From contig NZ_JAFBIY010000003.1 in NCBI RefSeq assembly GCF_021531975.1, positions 186,001-250,000 of the forward strand: a stretch of 64,000 nt of DNA. The letters run 5' to 3'. The translations under genes were made by a program, and so were the position numbers. A model generated the notes under the pieces. That model worked only from the letters and a program-made list of their open reading frames with translations. It made no database searches and was not told where the DNA came from. The DNA comes from Faecalicatena contorta. Its GTDB lineage: Bacteria; Bacillota; Clostridia; Lachnospirales; Lachnospiraceae. Positions 54,712 through 63,524 of the stretch are shown one piece after another; position 1 is the stretch's first letter, and each line of letters begins with the position of its first letter.

Positions 54712-55398
54712 ATGAGTCTTTTAGAAATAAATCATATAAAAAAGAGTTTTCACGGAGTTGAAGTGCTGAAGGATATTTCTCTGAAAGTAGAAAAGGGGGA
54801 AGTGCTCAGCATCATCGGACCTTCGGGTTCAGGAAAGTCGACACTTCTCAGGTGTGCAACAGGACTGGAAACACAGGACGCAGGAGATATTCACTATGAG
54901 GGAAGCTTTGGACTTGTTTTTCAGAACTTTAATCTGTTTCCGCACTATTCCGTTATGAAGAATATTACGGATGCACCGATCCGAGTGCAGAAAAGAGATA
55001 AAGAAGAAGTGTATCGTGAAGCGAGAGAGCTCCTGCATAAAATGGGACTGGAAGACAAAGAGGATGCATATCCATACCAGCTGTCCGGCGGACAGCAGCA
55101 GAGAGTCTCCATAGCAAGAGCACTGGCGATGAAGCCGGATATCCTGTTTTTTGATGAGCCGACTTCTGCTCTGGATCCGGAGCTTACAGGTGAAATATTA
55201 AAGGTCATTAAAAATCTTGCGGCAGAGCATATGACAATGGTGATCGTGACGCATGAGATGAGTTTTGCCAAAAATGTATCGGACTATATTATCTTTATGG
55301 ATAACGGATACATCGCACTGGAAGGCAGCCCGGAAGAGGTGTTCGGATCAACGAATGAACGAATGAAAGAGTTTCTTGGAAAGTTTGCAGATAATTAA
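54712..55398 (+). CDS. Amino-acid ABC transporter ATP-binding protein (second system)
   Basis: 228 residues, slightly shorter than the usual 240 because the region between Walker A and the Q-loop is trimmed ([23 protein letters not shown]). Walker [10 protein letters not shown] near 36-44, signature [15 protein letters not shown] and Walker [15 protein letters not shown] are intact. GTAGGAGGAAGTTGGC precedes the ATG. Last gene of the operon; the purF promoter follows. Confidence 0.94.
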   Translation: MSLLEINHIKKSFHGVEVLKDISLKVEKGEVLSIIGPSGSGKSTLLRCATGLETQDAGDIHYEGSFGLVFQNFNLFPHYSVMKNITDAPIRVQKRDKEEVYREARELLHKMGLEDKEDAYPYQLSGGQQQRVSIARALAMKPDILFFDEPTSALDPELTGEILKVIKNLAAEHMTMVIVTHEMSFAKNVSDYIIFMDNGYIALEGSPEEVFGSTNERMKEFLGKFADN

Positions 55399-55403
55399 TG
55401 TAA

Positions 55404-55432
55404 TTGATTTTCTTACATTCCTGTATTATACT
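55404..55432 (+). promoter_or_regulatory. Putative purF promoter
   Basis: TTGATT at 55404-55409, a 17-base spacer and TATACT at 55427-55432; leader about 45 bases. I see no purine riboswitch. Confidence 0.6.
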
Positions 55433-55484
55433 AGGAGTGGTATAGAGAATTTATTAATAAAAAATAAGTGAGGAGCTTGCATTC

Positions 55485-56912
55485 ATGGATAACTTTGAGA
55501 GAGTTACGACAGGTATGGGAGAGGAATGCGGAGTTTTTGGAGCCTATGATATGGATGGCGGCGATGTTGCCCCGGACGTATACTATGGGCTCTTTGCGTT
55601 ACAGCACAGAGGACAGGAAAGCTGCGGAATTGCGGTAACGGATACTTATGGGGAAAGAAAGGTTCATTCCAAAAAAGGACTTGGACTTGTCAACGATGTA
55701 TTTGATGCAGAAGCCCTTTCGGAGCTTAAGGGTAATCTTGGGGTTGGTCACGTAAGGTACTCAACTGCAGGCGGGACCTGCGTTGAAAATGCAATGCCGC
55801 TTGTTCTTAATTATGTAAAGGGTACATTGGCTATTGCTCATAATGGTAATCTTACGAACGCGATTGAACTTCGGCATGAACTGGAATATACAGGAGCTAT
55901 TTTTCAGACGACGATTGATTCGGAAGTAATAGCTTATCATATTGCCAGAGAACGACTGAAGGTGAAAAAAGCAGAAGATGCAGTGAAAAATGCAATGAAG
56001 AAGATCAAAGGAGCATATGCACTCGTTGTCAGTTCGCCGAGAAAAATGATCGGGGCAAGAGATCCATTTGGACTGAAGCCGCTTTGTATAGGTAAAAGAG
56101 ATAATACCTATTTCCTTGCATCAGAAAGCTGCGCGATCGCAGCGGTAGGAGCAGAGTTTGTGCGAGACGTAAGACCTGGAGAGATTGTCAGCTTTACAAA
56201 GAATGGAATGAAGTCTGATATGTCTATGGCGATCGCACCAGAAAAACAGGCCAGATGTATTTTTGAATACATTTATTTTGCGAGAACAGACAGTACCATT
56301 GATGATGTAAATGTATATCATGCCAGAATAACTGCTGGAAGGGCTCTGGCAGAGTCTTACCCGGTAGATGCAGATCTTGTGGTGGGTGTTCCGGATTCCG
56401 GTCTTGTTGCTGCAAAGGGATACTCTGAATATTCCGGCATTCCGTACGGCATGGCATTCCATAAGAACAGTTATGTGGGAAGAACATTTATTAAGCCAAA
56501 ACAGAGTGAAAGAGTCAGCAGTGTCAAGATCAAGCTGAATGTGATCGAAGAAGTTGTAAAAGGCAAGAGAATCATTATGGTGGATGATTCTATCGTACGA
56601 GGCACAACTTCTGCCAATATCATAAAAATGCTGAAAAAGGCCGGGGCAACGGAAGTGCATGTGAGAATCAGCTCACCTCCGTTTTTGTACCCTTGTTATT
56701 TCGGTACAGATGTGCCGTCCGATAAGCAGCTGATCGCCCATTCACACACAACAGAAGAGATCAGGCAGATGATAGGGGCAGATTCACTTGGTTACATGGA
56801 AGTTGAAAAATTAAAAAATATGGTAGGAGATCTGGGGTATTGTGATGCCTGCTTTACCGGAAAATATCCGATGGAGGTTCCGGGCAGGGATATATCACAT
56901 GCCTTTGAATAA
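55485..56912 (+). CDS. purF: Amidophosphoribosyltransferase
   Basis: First committed step of purine synthesis: PRPP plus glutamine to phosphoribosylamine. 475 residues. A 14-residue propeptide precedes the catalytic Cys15 (EECGVFGAYD), as in the iron-sulfur PurF of Bacillus type. The PRPP loop is KRIIMVDDSIVRGTTS near 363-378. Cys residues for the [4Fe-4S] cluster can be placed at CIFEYIYFAR, YPCYFGTD and GYCDACFTGKYP. Followed 38 bases later by purB. Confidence 0.96.
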   Translation: MDNFERVTTGMGEECGVFGAYDMDGGDVAPDVYYGLFALQHRGQESCGIAVTDTYGERKVHSKKGLGLVNDVFDAEALSELKGNLGVGHVRYSTAGGTCVENAMPLVLNYVKGTLAIAHNGNLTNAIELRHELEYTGAIFQTTIDSEVIAYHIARERLKVKKAEDAVKNAMKKIKGAYALVVSSPRKMIGARDPFGLKPLCIGKRDNTYFLASESCAIAAVGAEFVRDVRPGEIVSFTKNGMKSDMSMAIAPEKQARCIFEYIYFARTDSTIDDVNVYHARITAGRALAESYPVDADLVVGVPDSGLVAAKGYSEYSGIPYGMAFHKNSYVGRTFIKPKQSERVSSVKIKLNVIEEVVKGKRIIMVDDSIVRGTTSANIIKMLKKAGATEVHVRISSPPFLYPCYFGTDVPSDKQLIAHSHTTEEIRQMIGADSLGYMEVEKLKNMVGDLGYCDACFTGKYPMEVPGRDISHAFE

Positions 56913-56950
56913 AGTAATACAACTCAAAATGTATGAGAGGAGAAAGAAAC

Positions 56951-58384
56951 ATGAGTAACGACAGATATCAAAGTCCGCTTTCAGAGCGCTACGCAAGTAA
57001 GGAGATGCAGTATATCTTTTCCCCGGACAAGAAGTTCCGCACATGGAGAAGACTCTGGATTGCCCTTGCAGAGACAGAGAAGGAGCTGGGCCTTCCAATT
57101 ACGCAGGAGCAGATCGATGAACTGAAAGCGCATGCGGATGACATCAATTATGATGTGGCAAAAGAAAGAGAGAAGCTGGTACGGCATGATGTTATGTCAC
57201 ATGTATATGCCTATGGTCAGCAGTGCCCGAAGGCAAAAGGAATTATTCATCTTGGGGCAACTTCCTGTTATGTAGGAGATAATACAGACATGATCCTTAT
57301 GTCTGAGGCACTGGAAATCGTAAGAAAGAAACTTGTAAATGTGATTGCTGAGCTTGCAAAGTTTGCAGATGAATACAAAGCACAGCCGACACTTGCGTTT
57401 ACACATTTCCAGCCGGCACAGCCGACGACTGTGGGTAAGAGAGCAACTTTGTGGATGCAGGAGTTTATGATGGATCTGGAAGATCTGGAATATGTAAAGG
57501 GAAGTCTTAAGCTTCTTGGATCGAAGGGCACAACAGGAACACAGGCAAGTTTTCTTGAGCTCTTTGACGGGGATCAGGAGACAATTGACAAGATCGATCC
57601 GATGATCGCAGAGAAGATGGGATTTCAGGCGTGCTATCCGGTGTCCGGACAGACATACTCCCGTAAAGTGGATACAAGAGTGCTGAACGTACTTGCAGGA
57701 ATTGCAGCAAGTGCGCATAAGTTTTCTAATGATATCCGCCTTCTGCAGCACTTGAAGGAAGTAGAAGAGCCGTTTGAAAAAACACAGATCGGTTCTTCCG
57801 CAATGGCATATAAGAGAAATCCAATGAGAAGTGAGAGAATTGCTTCCCTTTCCAGATATGTGATGATCGACGCGCTGAATCCCGCAATCACTTCTGCAAC
57901 TCAGTGGTTTGAGAGAACACTTGATGATTCGGCAAATAAACGTCTCAGCGTACCGGAAGGTTTCCTGGCAATTGATGGTATTCTGGATCTGTGCCTGAAT
58001 GTTGTAGATGGACTGGTTGTATATCCGAAGGTTATCGAGAAGCGCCTGATGAGCGAGCTTCCGTTTATGGCAACAGAGAATATTATGATGGATGCTGTTA
58101 AGGCAGGTGGAGACAGACAGGAACTGCATGAGAGAATCCGTGAACTGTCCATGGAAGCAGGCCGCAATGTGAAGGAAAAGGGCCTGGATAACAATCTGCT
58201 TGAGTTGATTGCAGCTGATCCGGCGTTCAATCTGACGCTGGATGAACTGAAGAAGACGATGGATCCGGCAAAATATACCGGACGTGCTTCTGTACAGGTA
58301 GATGCATTCCTTAAGAATGTTGTTGCACCGGTTCTGGATGCCAATAAAGATGTCCTCGGTATGACTGCTGAAATTAATGTATAA
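56951..58384 (+). CDS. purB: Adenylosuccinate lyase
   Basis: Cleaves adenylosuccinate and SAICAR in purine synthesis. 477 residues; the family signature is GSSAMAYKRNPMRSERIASL near residue 280, and HLGATSCYVGDNTD and THFQPAQPTTVGKRA contain the catalytic His residues. ATG 56951 with GAGGAGAAAG upstream is preferred over 56933. It is in operon with purF and is followed by a terminator. Confidence 0.96.
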   Translation: MSNDRYQSPLSERYASKEMQYIFSPDKKFRTWRRLWIALAETEKELGLPITQEQIDELKAHADDINYDVAKEREKLVRHDVMSHVYAYGQQCPKAKGIIHLGATSCYVGDNTDMILMSEALEIVRKKLVNVIAELAKFADEYKAQPTLAFTHFQPAQPTTVGKRATLWMQEFMMDLEDLEYVKGSLKLLGSKGTTGTQASFLELFDGDQETIDKIDPMIAEKMGFQACYPVSGQTYSRKVDTRVLNVLAGIAASAHKFSNDIRLLQHLKEVEEPFEKTQIGSSAMAYKRNPMRSERIASLSRYVMIDALNPAITSATQWFERTLDDSANKRLSVPEGFLAIDGILDLCLNVVDGLVVYPKVIEKRLMSELPFMATENIMMDAVKAGGDRQELHERIRELSMEAGRNVKEKGLDNNLLELIAADPAFNLTLDELKKTMDPAKYTGRASVQVDAFLKNVVAPVLDANKDVLGMTAEINV

Positions 58385-58447
58385 TTGTTAAGAAAATGGC
58401 AATATTACCAAAAAATAAAAAATCAAGTCTTTTTTGAAAAAAATTTG

Positions 58448-58482
58448 ATGGCGTAAACGGCGTGTTTACGCCATTTTTCTTT
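58448..58482 (+). terminator. Intrinsic terminator after purB
   Basis: GGCGTAAAC-GGCGT-GTTTACGCC, a perfect 9-bp stem, followed by ATTTTTCTTTTT. Confidence 0.9.
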
Positions 58483-58552
58483 TTGGAAATGACAGCATAA
58501 AAGTCATAATATGTCAAAAGTGACGAAATTTTTTCAAAAAACCATGCGGTTA

Positions 58553-58581
58553 TTGAAGAAAAATGGGGTGAGTGTTATCAT
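58553..58581 (+). promoter_or_regulatory. Putative promoter for the second AGCS symporter
   Basis: TTGAAG at 58553-58558, a 17-base spacer and TATCAT at 58576-58581. Confidence 0.55.
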
Positions 58582-58635
58582 AGACACATCGAATAATGTT
58601 ATTCAAAATATCAATACGATGAAGGGGGTTATGTC

Positions 58636-60006
58636 GTGGAGGCAGCATTAAATAACATTTTTTCAACTATTGGCAGTTATCTTTCAAACTACATTCTGAT
58701 CGCAGCGCTTCTTGGTGGTGGTATCTGGTTTACGGTTAAACTTGGATTCATTCAGGTAAAGGGCTTCGGTGAAGGAATGAGAAGAACTTTTGGTGGTCTT
58801 TTCAGTAAGAAGGGCGAGGCGGGAAATGATGGTATGTCTTCCTTCCAGGCTCTGGCAACAGCCATTGCAGCTCAGGTAGGTACCGGTAATATCGCGGGTG
58901 CGGCAACAGCACTTGCAGTAGGTGGACCGGGAGCGATTTTCTGGATGTGGATTGCAGCATTCCTTGGAATGGCAACAATCTATGCCGAGGCGGTTATGGC
59001 ACAGAAGTATAAAAAGATTGGTGATGACGGAGTTGTAACGGGTGGTCCTGTTTACTATATCCGTGCAGCCTTCCAGGGACCATTTGGTAAGTTCCTTGCA
59101 GGCGCATTTGCAATTCTGATCGTACTTGCTCTCGGTTTCATGGGTAATGCTGTACAGTCTAATTCTATTGCAGCAGCATGGAATACAGCATTTGGAATTC
59201 CAAAATGGGTGATGGGTGCGATTCTTGCGGTTGTTGCTCTGTTTGTATTTGTCGGAGGAATGGGACGTATTGCAAAGATCACAGAGATGATCGTTCCGGC
59301 TATGGCAGCACTTTATATTGTGGGTTCACTGATCGTTATTATTTTCAACTTTAAAGAGATTCCGTATGCATTCAAGGCAATTGTTGTTGGCGCATTTGCT
59401 CCGTCTGCGATCGCCGGTGGTGCTGCAGGTGCAACGATCAAGCTCGCACTTACAAAAGGTGTTGCAAGAGGTCTGTTCTCCAATGAAGCAGGTATGGGTT
59501 CTACACCTCATGCGCATGCAGTAGCAAAGGTTGACCATCCGGTAGAGCAGGGATTTGTAGCAATGATCGGTGTGTTTATTGACACATTCGTAATTCTGAA
59601 CCTGACAGCTCTTGTTATTATTACAACGCACTCTATTCCGACAGGACTTACAGGAGCAGAGTTAAGCCAGTACGCATTCTCAACATTGTATGGAAAAGGC
59701 GGAGATATCTTTATTGCTGTCTGCATGTTGTTCTTTGCATTTTCTACAATTCTTGGATGGTATTTCTTCGGACAGGCTAATATCAAGTATCTGTTTGGAG
59801 CAAAAGCAGTAAAAGTGTATTCCGTGATTGTAGCGGTTTGCGTATTCCTTGGATCACTTGCAGAGGTTGAACTTGTATGGACAATGCAGGACTGCTTCAA
59901 CTCTCTGATGGTTATCCCGAACATTCTTGCATTGTTTGCACTGAGTGGAGTGATTAAGAAAGTACATGATGATTACTTCCAGAATTTCGCAAAAAAGGAC
60001 AAATAG
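58636..60006 (+). CDS. Sodium:alanine/glycine symporter (AGCS family), next to the glycine reductase operon
   Basis: 456 residues, about 10-11 helices. Typical AGCS segments are AIAAQVGTGNIAGAATALAVGGPGAIFW and RGLFSNEAGMGSTPHAHAVAK. The start is GTG 58636 with AAGGGGG upstream; the ATG at 58631 is out of frame. Being directly upstream of the glycine riboswitch and the grd genes suggests glycine (or alanine or sarcosine) uptake for Stickland fermentation; this is inference from context. Its own stop is about 175 bases before the riboswitch. Confidence 0.93.
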   Translation: MEAALNNIFSTIGSYLSNYILIAALLGGGIWFTVKLGFIQVKGFGEGMRRTFGGLFSKKGEAGNDGMSSFQALATAIAAQVGTGNIAGAATALAVGGPGAIFWMWIAAFLGMATIYAEAVMAQKYKKIGDDGVVTGGPVYYIRAAFQGPFGKFLAGAFAILIVLALGFMGNAVQSNSIAAAWNTAFGIPKWVMGAILAVVALFVFVGGMGRIAKITEMIVPAMAALYIVGSLIVIIFNFKEIPYAFKAIVVGAFAPSAIAGGAAGATIKLALTKGVARGLFSNEAGMGSTPHAHAVAKVDHPVEQGFVAMIGVFIDTFVILNLTALVIITTHSIPTGLTGAELSQYAFSTLYGKGGDIFIAVCMLFFAFSTILGWYFFGQANIKYLFGAKAVKVYSVIVAVCVFLGSLAEVELVWTMQDCFNSLMVIPNILALFALSGVIKKVHDDYFQNFAKKDK

Positions 60007-60083
60007 GATGACTGGAAAAATGCATAAAAAACGAGACGATATTTGTGCATAGTAACTAAAAAAAAGAAAGTGTTTTGAAAGTA

Positions 60084-60112
60084 TTGCAAAAAAAATTGTG
60101 ATAAGTTACTAT
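60084..60112 (+). promoter_or_regulatory. Putative promoter of the grd operon
   Basis: TTGCAA at 60084-60089, a 17-base spacer and TACTAT at 60107-60112, about 75 bases upstream of the aptamer. Confidence 0.55.
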
Positions 60113-60189
60113 AGATACAGGCAATGAAATATATTCATTGCATCTATAATTAATAAGTGAATAGCGGGATGATTTTTCTTAAGAGAGAG

Positions 60190-60295
60190 TTGCGATTATG
60201 CAGCCGCCGAAGAGGCAAACCGGGTACCAGGGTGAATGTGACCGGGCGAAACTTTCAGGCAAAAGGACTGAGAAAAGGACCGCATTCTGAATCTT
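60190..60295 (+). ncRNA. Glycine riboswitch aptamer
   Basis: The aptamer core is recognisable: GCCGCCGAAGAGGCAA, then an extended arm (ACCGGGTACC...GACCGGGCGAAA), then the near-invariant CTTTCAGGCAAAAGGAC. P1 can form from GATTATGC and GCAT...AATC. It controls the grd genes downstream and, with the terminator at 60346, would be expected to turn them on when glycine is present, as known for gcvT leaders. Confidence 0.88.
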
Positions 60296-60345
60296 GTGTG
60301 AATTGATAACGAGCTTGCAGGGCAGGCTATCAGGACAAAAGACAG

Positions 60346-60386
60346 AAAGGACGATGACACTGATATGTTTGCATCGTCCTTTTTTG
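60346..60386 (+). terminator. Riboswitch-controlled intrinsic terminator
   Basis: GGACGATG (60349-60356) pairs with CATCGTCC (60372-60379), followed by seven T. It lies between the aptamer and grdX, so it is the likely expression platform. Confidence 0.85.
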
Positions 60387-60422
60387 AATTTTGCTCCGGT
60401 AGGGCAGAAAGGTGGATATGAC

Positions 60423-60806
60423 ATGCAAAAAGACTACATAATAATAACCAATAATCCATTGGTTCCGAAAAAGCTCGGTGAAGAATACACGGTGACTTAC
60501 AAAGAGATTTCTTATGAGGAAGTGTTAAGAGAAGTCAGAGACAGAATCCATGAAGGGCACCAGCTTTTATCACATCCTTTGTCGGGAAGTGTAAAACCGA
60601 ATGAGACACCTTACAAGTCTGTAATGGTATCTAAGAGAAAGGGGGAGGTAGAAGAGCGGTCGCTGTCAATCATAGAAAATGCCATACAAGCGTGCCGGAA
60701 GTTTGCATTCAGATCAGATAAATACAAACCTTCGGTATATGACGATTTTCAGCTGATTGACTGGACCTTGCTGGAAAGTGCAATTGCATCTGCGGATGTA
60801 TGGTAG
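60423..60806 (+). CDS. grdX: GrdX protein
   Basis: 127-residue protein found at the head of glycine, sarcosine or betaine reductase operons; its function is not established. It begins MQKDYIIITNNPLVPKKLGEEY and contains RDRIHEGHQLLSHPLSGSVKPNETPYKS. ATG 60423, after AGAAAGGTGG, is preferred; the frame is open back to 60294, but that part overlaps the riboswitch and terminator. Downstream, grdE starts after 69 bases. Confidence 0.87.
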   Translation: MQKDYIIITNNPLVPKKLGEEYTVTYKEISYEEVLREVRDRIHEGHQLLSHPLSGSVKPNETPYKSVMVSKRKGEVEERSLSIIENAIQACRKFAFRSDKYKPSVYDDFQLIDWTLLESAIASADVW

Positions 60807-60875
60807 GTCGTTGGAGGTTGTAAAAGCAGTATAGCTTAAACAATAATATCATTCTTTTGAAGGAGGGAACTACAA

Positions 60876-62156
60876 GTGAGATTAGAAATGGGACACATTT
60901 ACATTAAGGATATTCAGTTTGCAGCTGAGTCTAAGATCGAAGACGGAATCCTTTATGTATCCAAAGAAGCCGTTGAGGCTGTAGCTCTTGAAGATGAGAA
61001 GATTAAGAGCGTATCATTTGACATTGCAAAACCGGGTGAGTCTGTAAGAATTACACCGGTAAAGGATGTAATCGAGCCACGTGTAAAGGTAGAAGGAAGA
61101 GGGGGAATCTTCCCGGGCGTTATCGCTAAAGTTGACACAGTAGGTGAAGGAAAAACATATGCATTAAAGGGAATGGCTGTTGTAACAGCTGGTAAGATCG
61201 TAGGTTTCCAGGAAGGTATCATCGATATGACAGGTCCTGGAGCAGATTACACACCATTTTCCAAGACATTGAACCTTGTTATGGTATGTGAACCGGTTGA
61301 TGGTATCAAACAGCATGATTATGAAAAAGCTGTTCGTTTCGCAGGCTTCAGAGTTGCAGTATATCTTGGGGAATTAGCTCGCAATCTGACACCGGATGAG
61401 ACAAAAGTATATGAGACATGTACAATCAAAGAAGGAATGGAGAAATATCCAGATCTTCCGAGAGTTGCTTATGTACAGATGCTTCAGAGCCAGGGATTAT
61501 TACATGATACATACGTATACGGCGTAGATGCTAAGAAGATTGTTCCTACAATCTTAAGCCCTACAGAGATCATGGACGGTGCTATCGTATCCGGTAACTG
61601 TGTATCTGCATGTGATAAGAACCCAACATATGTACACCTGAACAATCCAGTTGTTCATGATTTATTTGATCAGCACGGAAAAACAATTAACTTTGTATGC
61701 CAGATTATTACAAATGAGAACGTATATCTTGCTGACAAGCAGCGTTCTTCTGACTGGACAGCAAAACTTTGCAAGATGTTAGATCTTGATGGTGTTATCG
61801 TATCTCAGGAAGGTTTTGGTAACCCGGATACAGACCTTATCATGAACTGTAAGAAGATCGAAGCAGAAGGCGTTAAGACAGTTATCATCACTGATGAGTA
61901 TGCTGGACGTGACGGAAAGTCTCAGTCTCTGGCTGATGCTGATGCTGCAGCAGATGCAGTTGTAACAGGCGGAAATGCAAACCAGGTAATTATCCTGCCA
62001 AAACTTGATAAAGTAATTGGAACTCTGGACTATGTAACCAAGATTGCCGGAGCAAGCGAAGAGACTCTGCGTGAAGACGGATCTCTTGAAGTTGAGCTTC
62101 AGGTACTGACAGGTGCAACAAACGAGACTGGTTTCAATAAACTGAGCGCAAGATAG
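60876..62156 (+). CDS. grdE: Glycine reductase component B, alpha/beta proprotein
   Basis: 426 residues. The substrate-binding component B activates glycine as a Schiff base on a pyruvoyl group. The proprotein is cut before a Cys that becomes the pyruvoyl; here Cys242 in SGNCVSACDKNP fits the known position. The start is GTG 60876 with AAGGAGGG about 10 bases upstream. The beta part starts at this Cys. It is followed by grdB after 17 bases. Confidence 0.94.
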   Translation: MRLEMGHIYIKDIQFAAESKIEDGILYVSKEAVEAVALEDEKIKSVSFDIAKPGESVRITPVKDVIEPRVKVEGRGGIFPGVIAKVDTVGEGKTYALKGMAVVTAGKIVGFQEGIIDMTGPGADYTPFSKTLNLVMVCEPVDGIKQHDYEKAVRFAGFRVAVYLGELARNLTPDETKVYETCTIKEGMEKYPDLPRVAYVQMLQSQGLLHDTYVYGVDAKKIVPTILSPTEIMDGAIVSGNCVSACDKNPTYVHLNNPVVHDLFDQHGKTINFVCQIITNENVYLADKQRSSDWTAKLCKMLDLDGVIVSQEGFGNPDTDLIMNCKKIEAEGVKTVIITDEYAGRDGKSQSLADADAAADAVVTGGNANQVIILPKLDKVIGTLDYVTKIAGASEETLREDGSLEVELQVLTGATNETGFNKLSAR

Positions 62157-62173
62157 GAAGGGAGGATAATATA

Positions 62174-63484
62174 ATGGCTAAGATTAAAGTTGTTCATTAC
62201 ATCAATCAGTTCTTTGCACAGATTGGTGGAGAAGAAAAAGCAGATTATCCGGCAGAGCTTCGTGTTGGCGAAGTAGTTGGACCGGGTATGGCACTGATGC
62301 AGAATTTTGGGGATGAAGCAGAGATCATCGCTACAATCGTTTGTGGTGACTCCTACTTCAATGAGAATCTGGATAAAGCAAAAGCAGATATCCTTGCTAT
62401 GGTAAAAGAGCAGAATCCGGATATCTTTGTTGCAGGTCCTGCATTTAACGCTGGACGTTATGGTGTTGCTTGTGCAACAATCGCAGCAGCAGTTCAGGAA
62501 GAGCTTGGTATTCCTGCTGTAACTGGTATGTACGTAGAAAACCCAGGTGCTGATATGTTCAAAGATAAGGTATATATCGTATCTACAAAGAACAGCGCAG
62601 CTGGTATGAGAGATGCAATTAAGAAACTTGCTCCTCTTACATTAAAGATTGCTAAGGGTGAGCCGATCGGTGCATCCTGTGTTGAAGGATATATTCCAAA
62701 TGGAGTACGTGTAAACTTCTTCGAGAAGGAAAGAGGATCTCAGAGAGCAGTTAAGATGCTTCTCAAGAAACTGGCTGATAAGCCGTTCGAGACAGAGTAT
62801 CCGATGCCTGACTTCGACAGAGTAGCTCCAAATCCGGCAGTAAAAGATCTGGCTCATGCAAAGATCGCACTTGTTACTTCCGGTGGTATCGTACCAAAAG
62901 GAAATCCGGACCACATCGAGAGCTCCAGTGCTTCTCACTACGGCGAATATGATATCGCAGGTGTTATGGATCTGACAGAAGATACATACGAGACAGCTCA
63001 TGGTGGATATGACCCGGTATATGCAAACGAAGATTCTGACCGTGTACTTCCGGTTGATGTACTTCGTGATATGGAAAAGGAAGGAAAGATTGGGGAACTT
63101 CATCACCTGTTCTATACAACAACAGGTAATGGTACAGCTGTAGCTTCTGCAAAAGCATTTGCAGCAGAATTCTCTAAGAAACTGTTAGCTGACGGTGTTG
63201 ACGCAGTTATCCTCACCTCCACTTGAGGTACCTGTACTCGTTGCGGTGCAACGATGGTTAAAGAGATAGAGAGAGCTGGAATCCCAGTTGTACATATCTG
63301 TACAGTAACTCCTATTTCCATGACAGTTGGTGCTAACAGAATCGTACCAGCTATCGCAATTCCACATCCTCTTGGAAATCCTGCACTGGATAAAGATGAG
63401 GAAAAAGCACTCCGTCGTCACATTGTTGAGAAGGCACTTGATGCTCTTACAACAGAAGTAGACGGACAGACAATTTTCGACTAA
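62174..63484 (+). CDS. grdB: Glycine reductase component B, gamma subunit (selenoprotein GrdB)
   Basis: 436 residues if the in-frame TGA at 63224-63226 is selenocysteine (residue 351). The motif around it is TSTUGTCTRCGATM, the known UxxCxxC site of GrdB/GrdF/GrdH. The frame goes on through VVHICTVTPISMTVGANRIV to TAA at 63482. Known role: the selenol attacks the bound glycine and the carboxymethyl group passes to GrdA. A hairpin suited to a SECIS follows the codon. Automatic gene finders would truncate it at 350 residues. Confidence 0.96.
63224..63254 (+). promoter_or_regulatory. UGA codon and putative bacterial SECIS in grdB
   Basis: TCGTTGC-GGT-GCAACGA (63238-63254) forms a 7-bp stem with a GG-containing loop 19 bases after the TGA at 63224. 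Confidence 0.75.
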
Positions 63485-63524
63485 TATTTTAGTACGTTAT
63501 TGACTATAAAGGAGAATGACAAAA

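Noticed and set aside
57197-58129. 310-codon minus-strand frame
   Set aside because: It lies fully inside purB, has a Cys/His/Leu-rich composition typical of antisense reading, and no ribosome binding site.
60294-60422. N-terminal extension of GrdX to 60294
   Set aside because: It would put coding sequence over the riboswitch terminator; ATG 60423 has its own ribosome binding site and begins the conserved protein.
63254-63484. Separate small gene after grdB
   Set aside because: It is the continuation of grdB past the selenocysteine codon.
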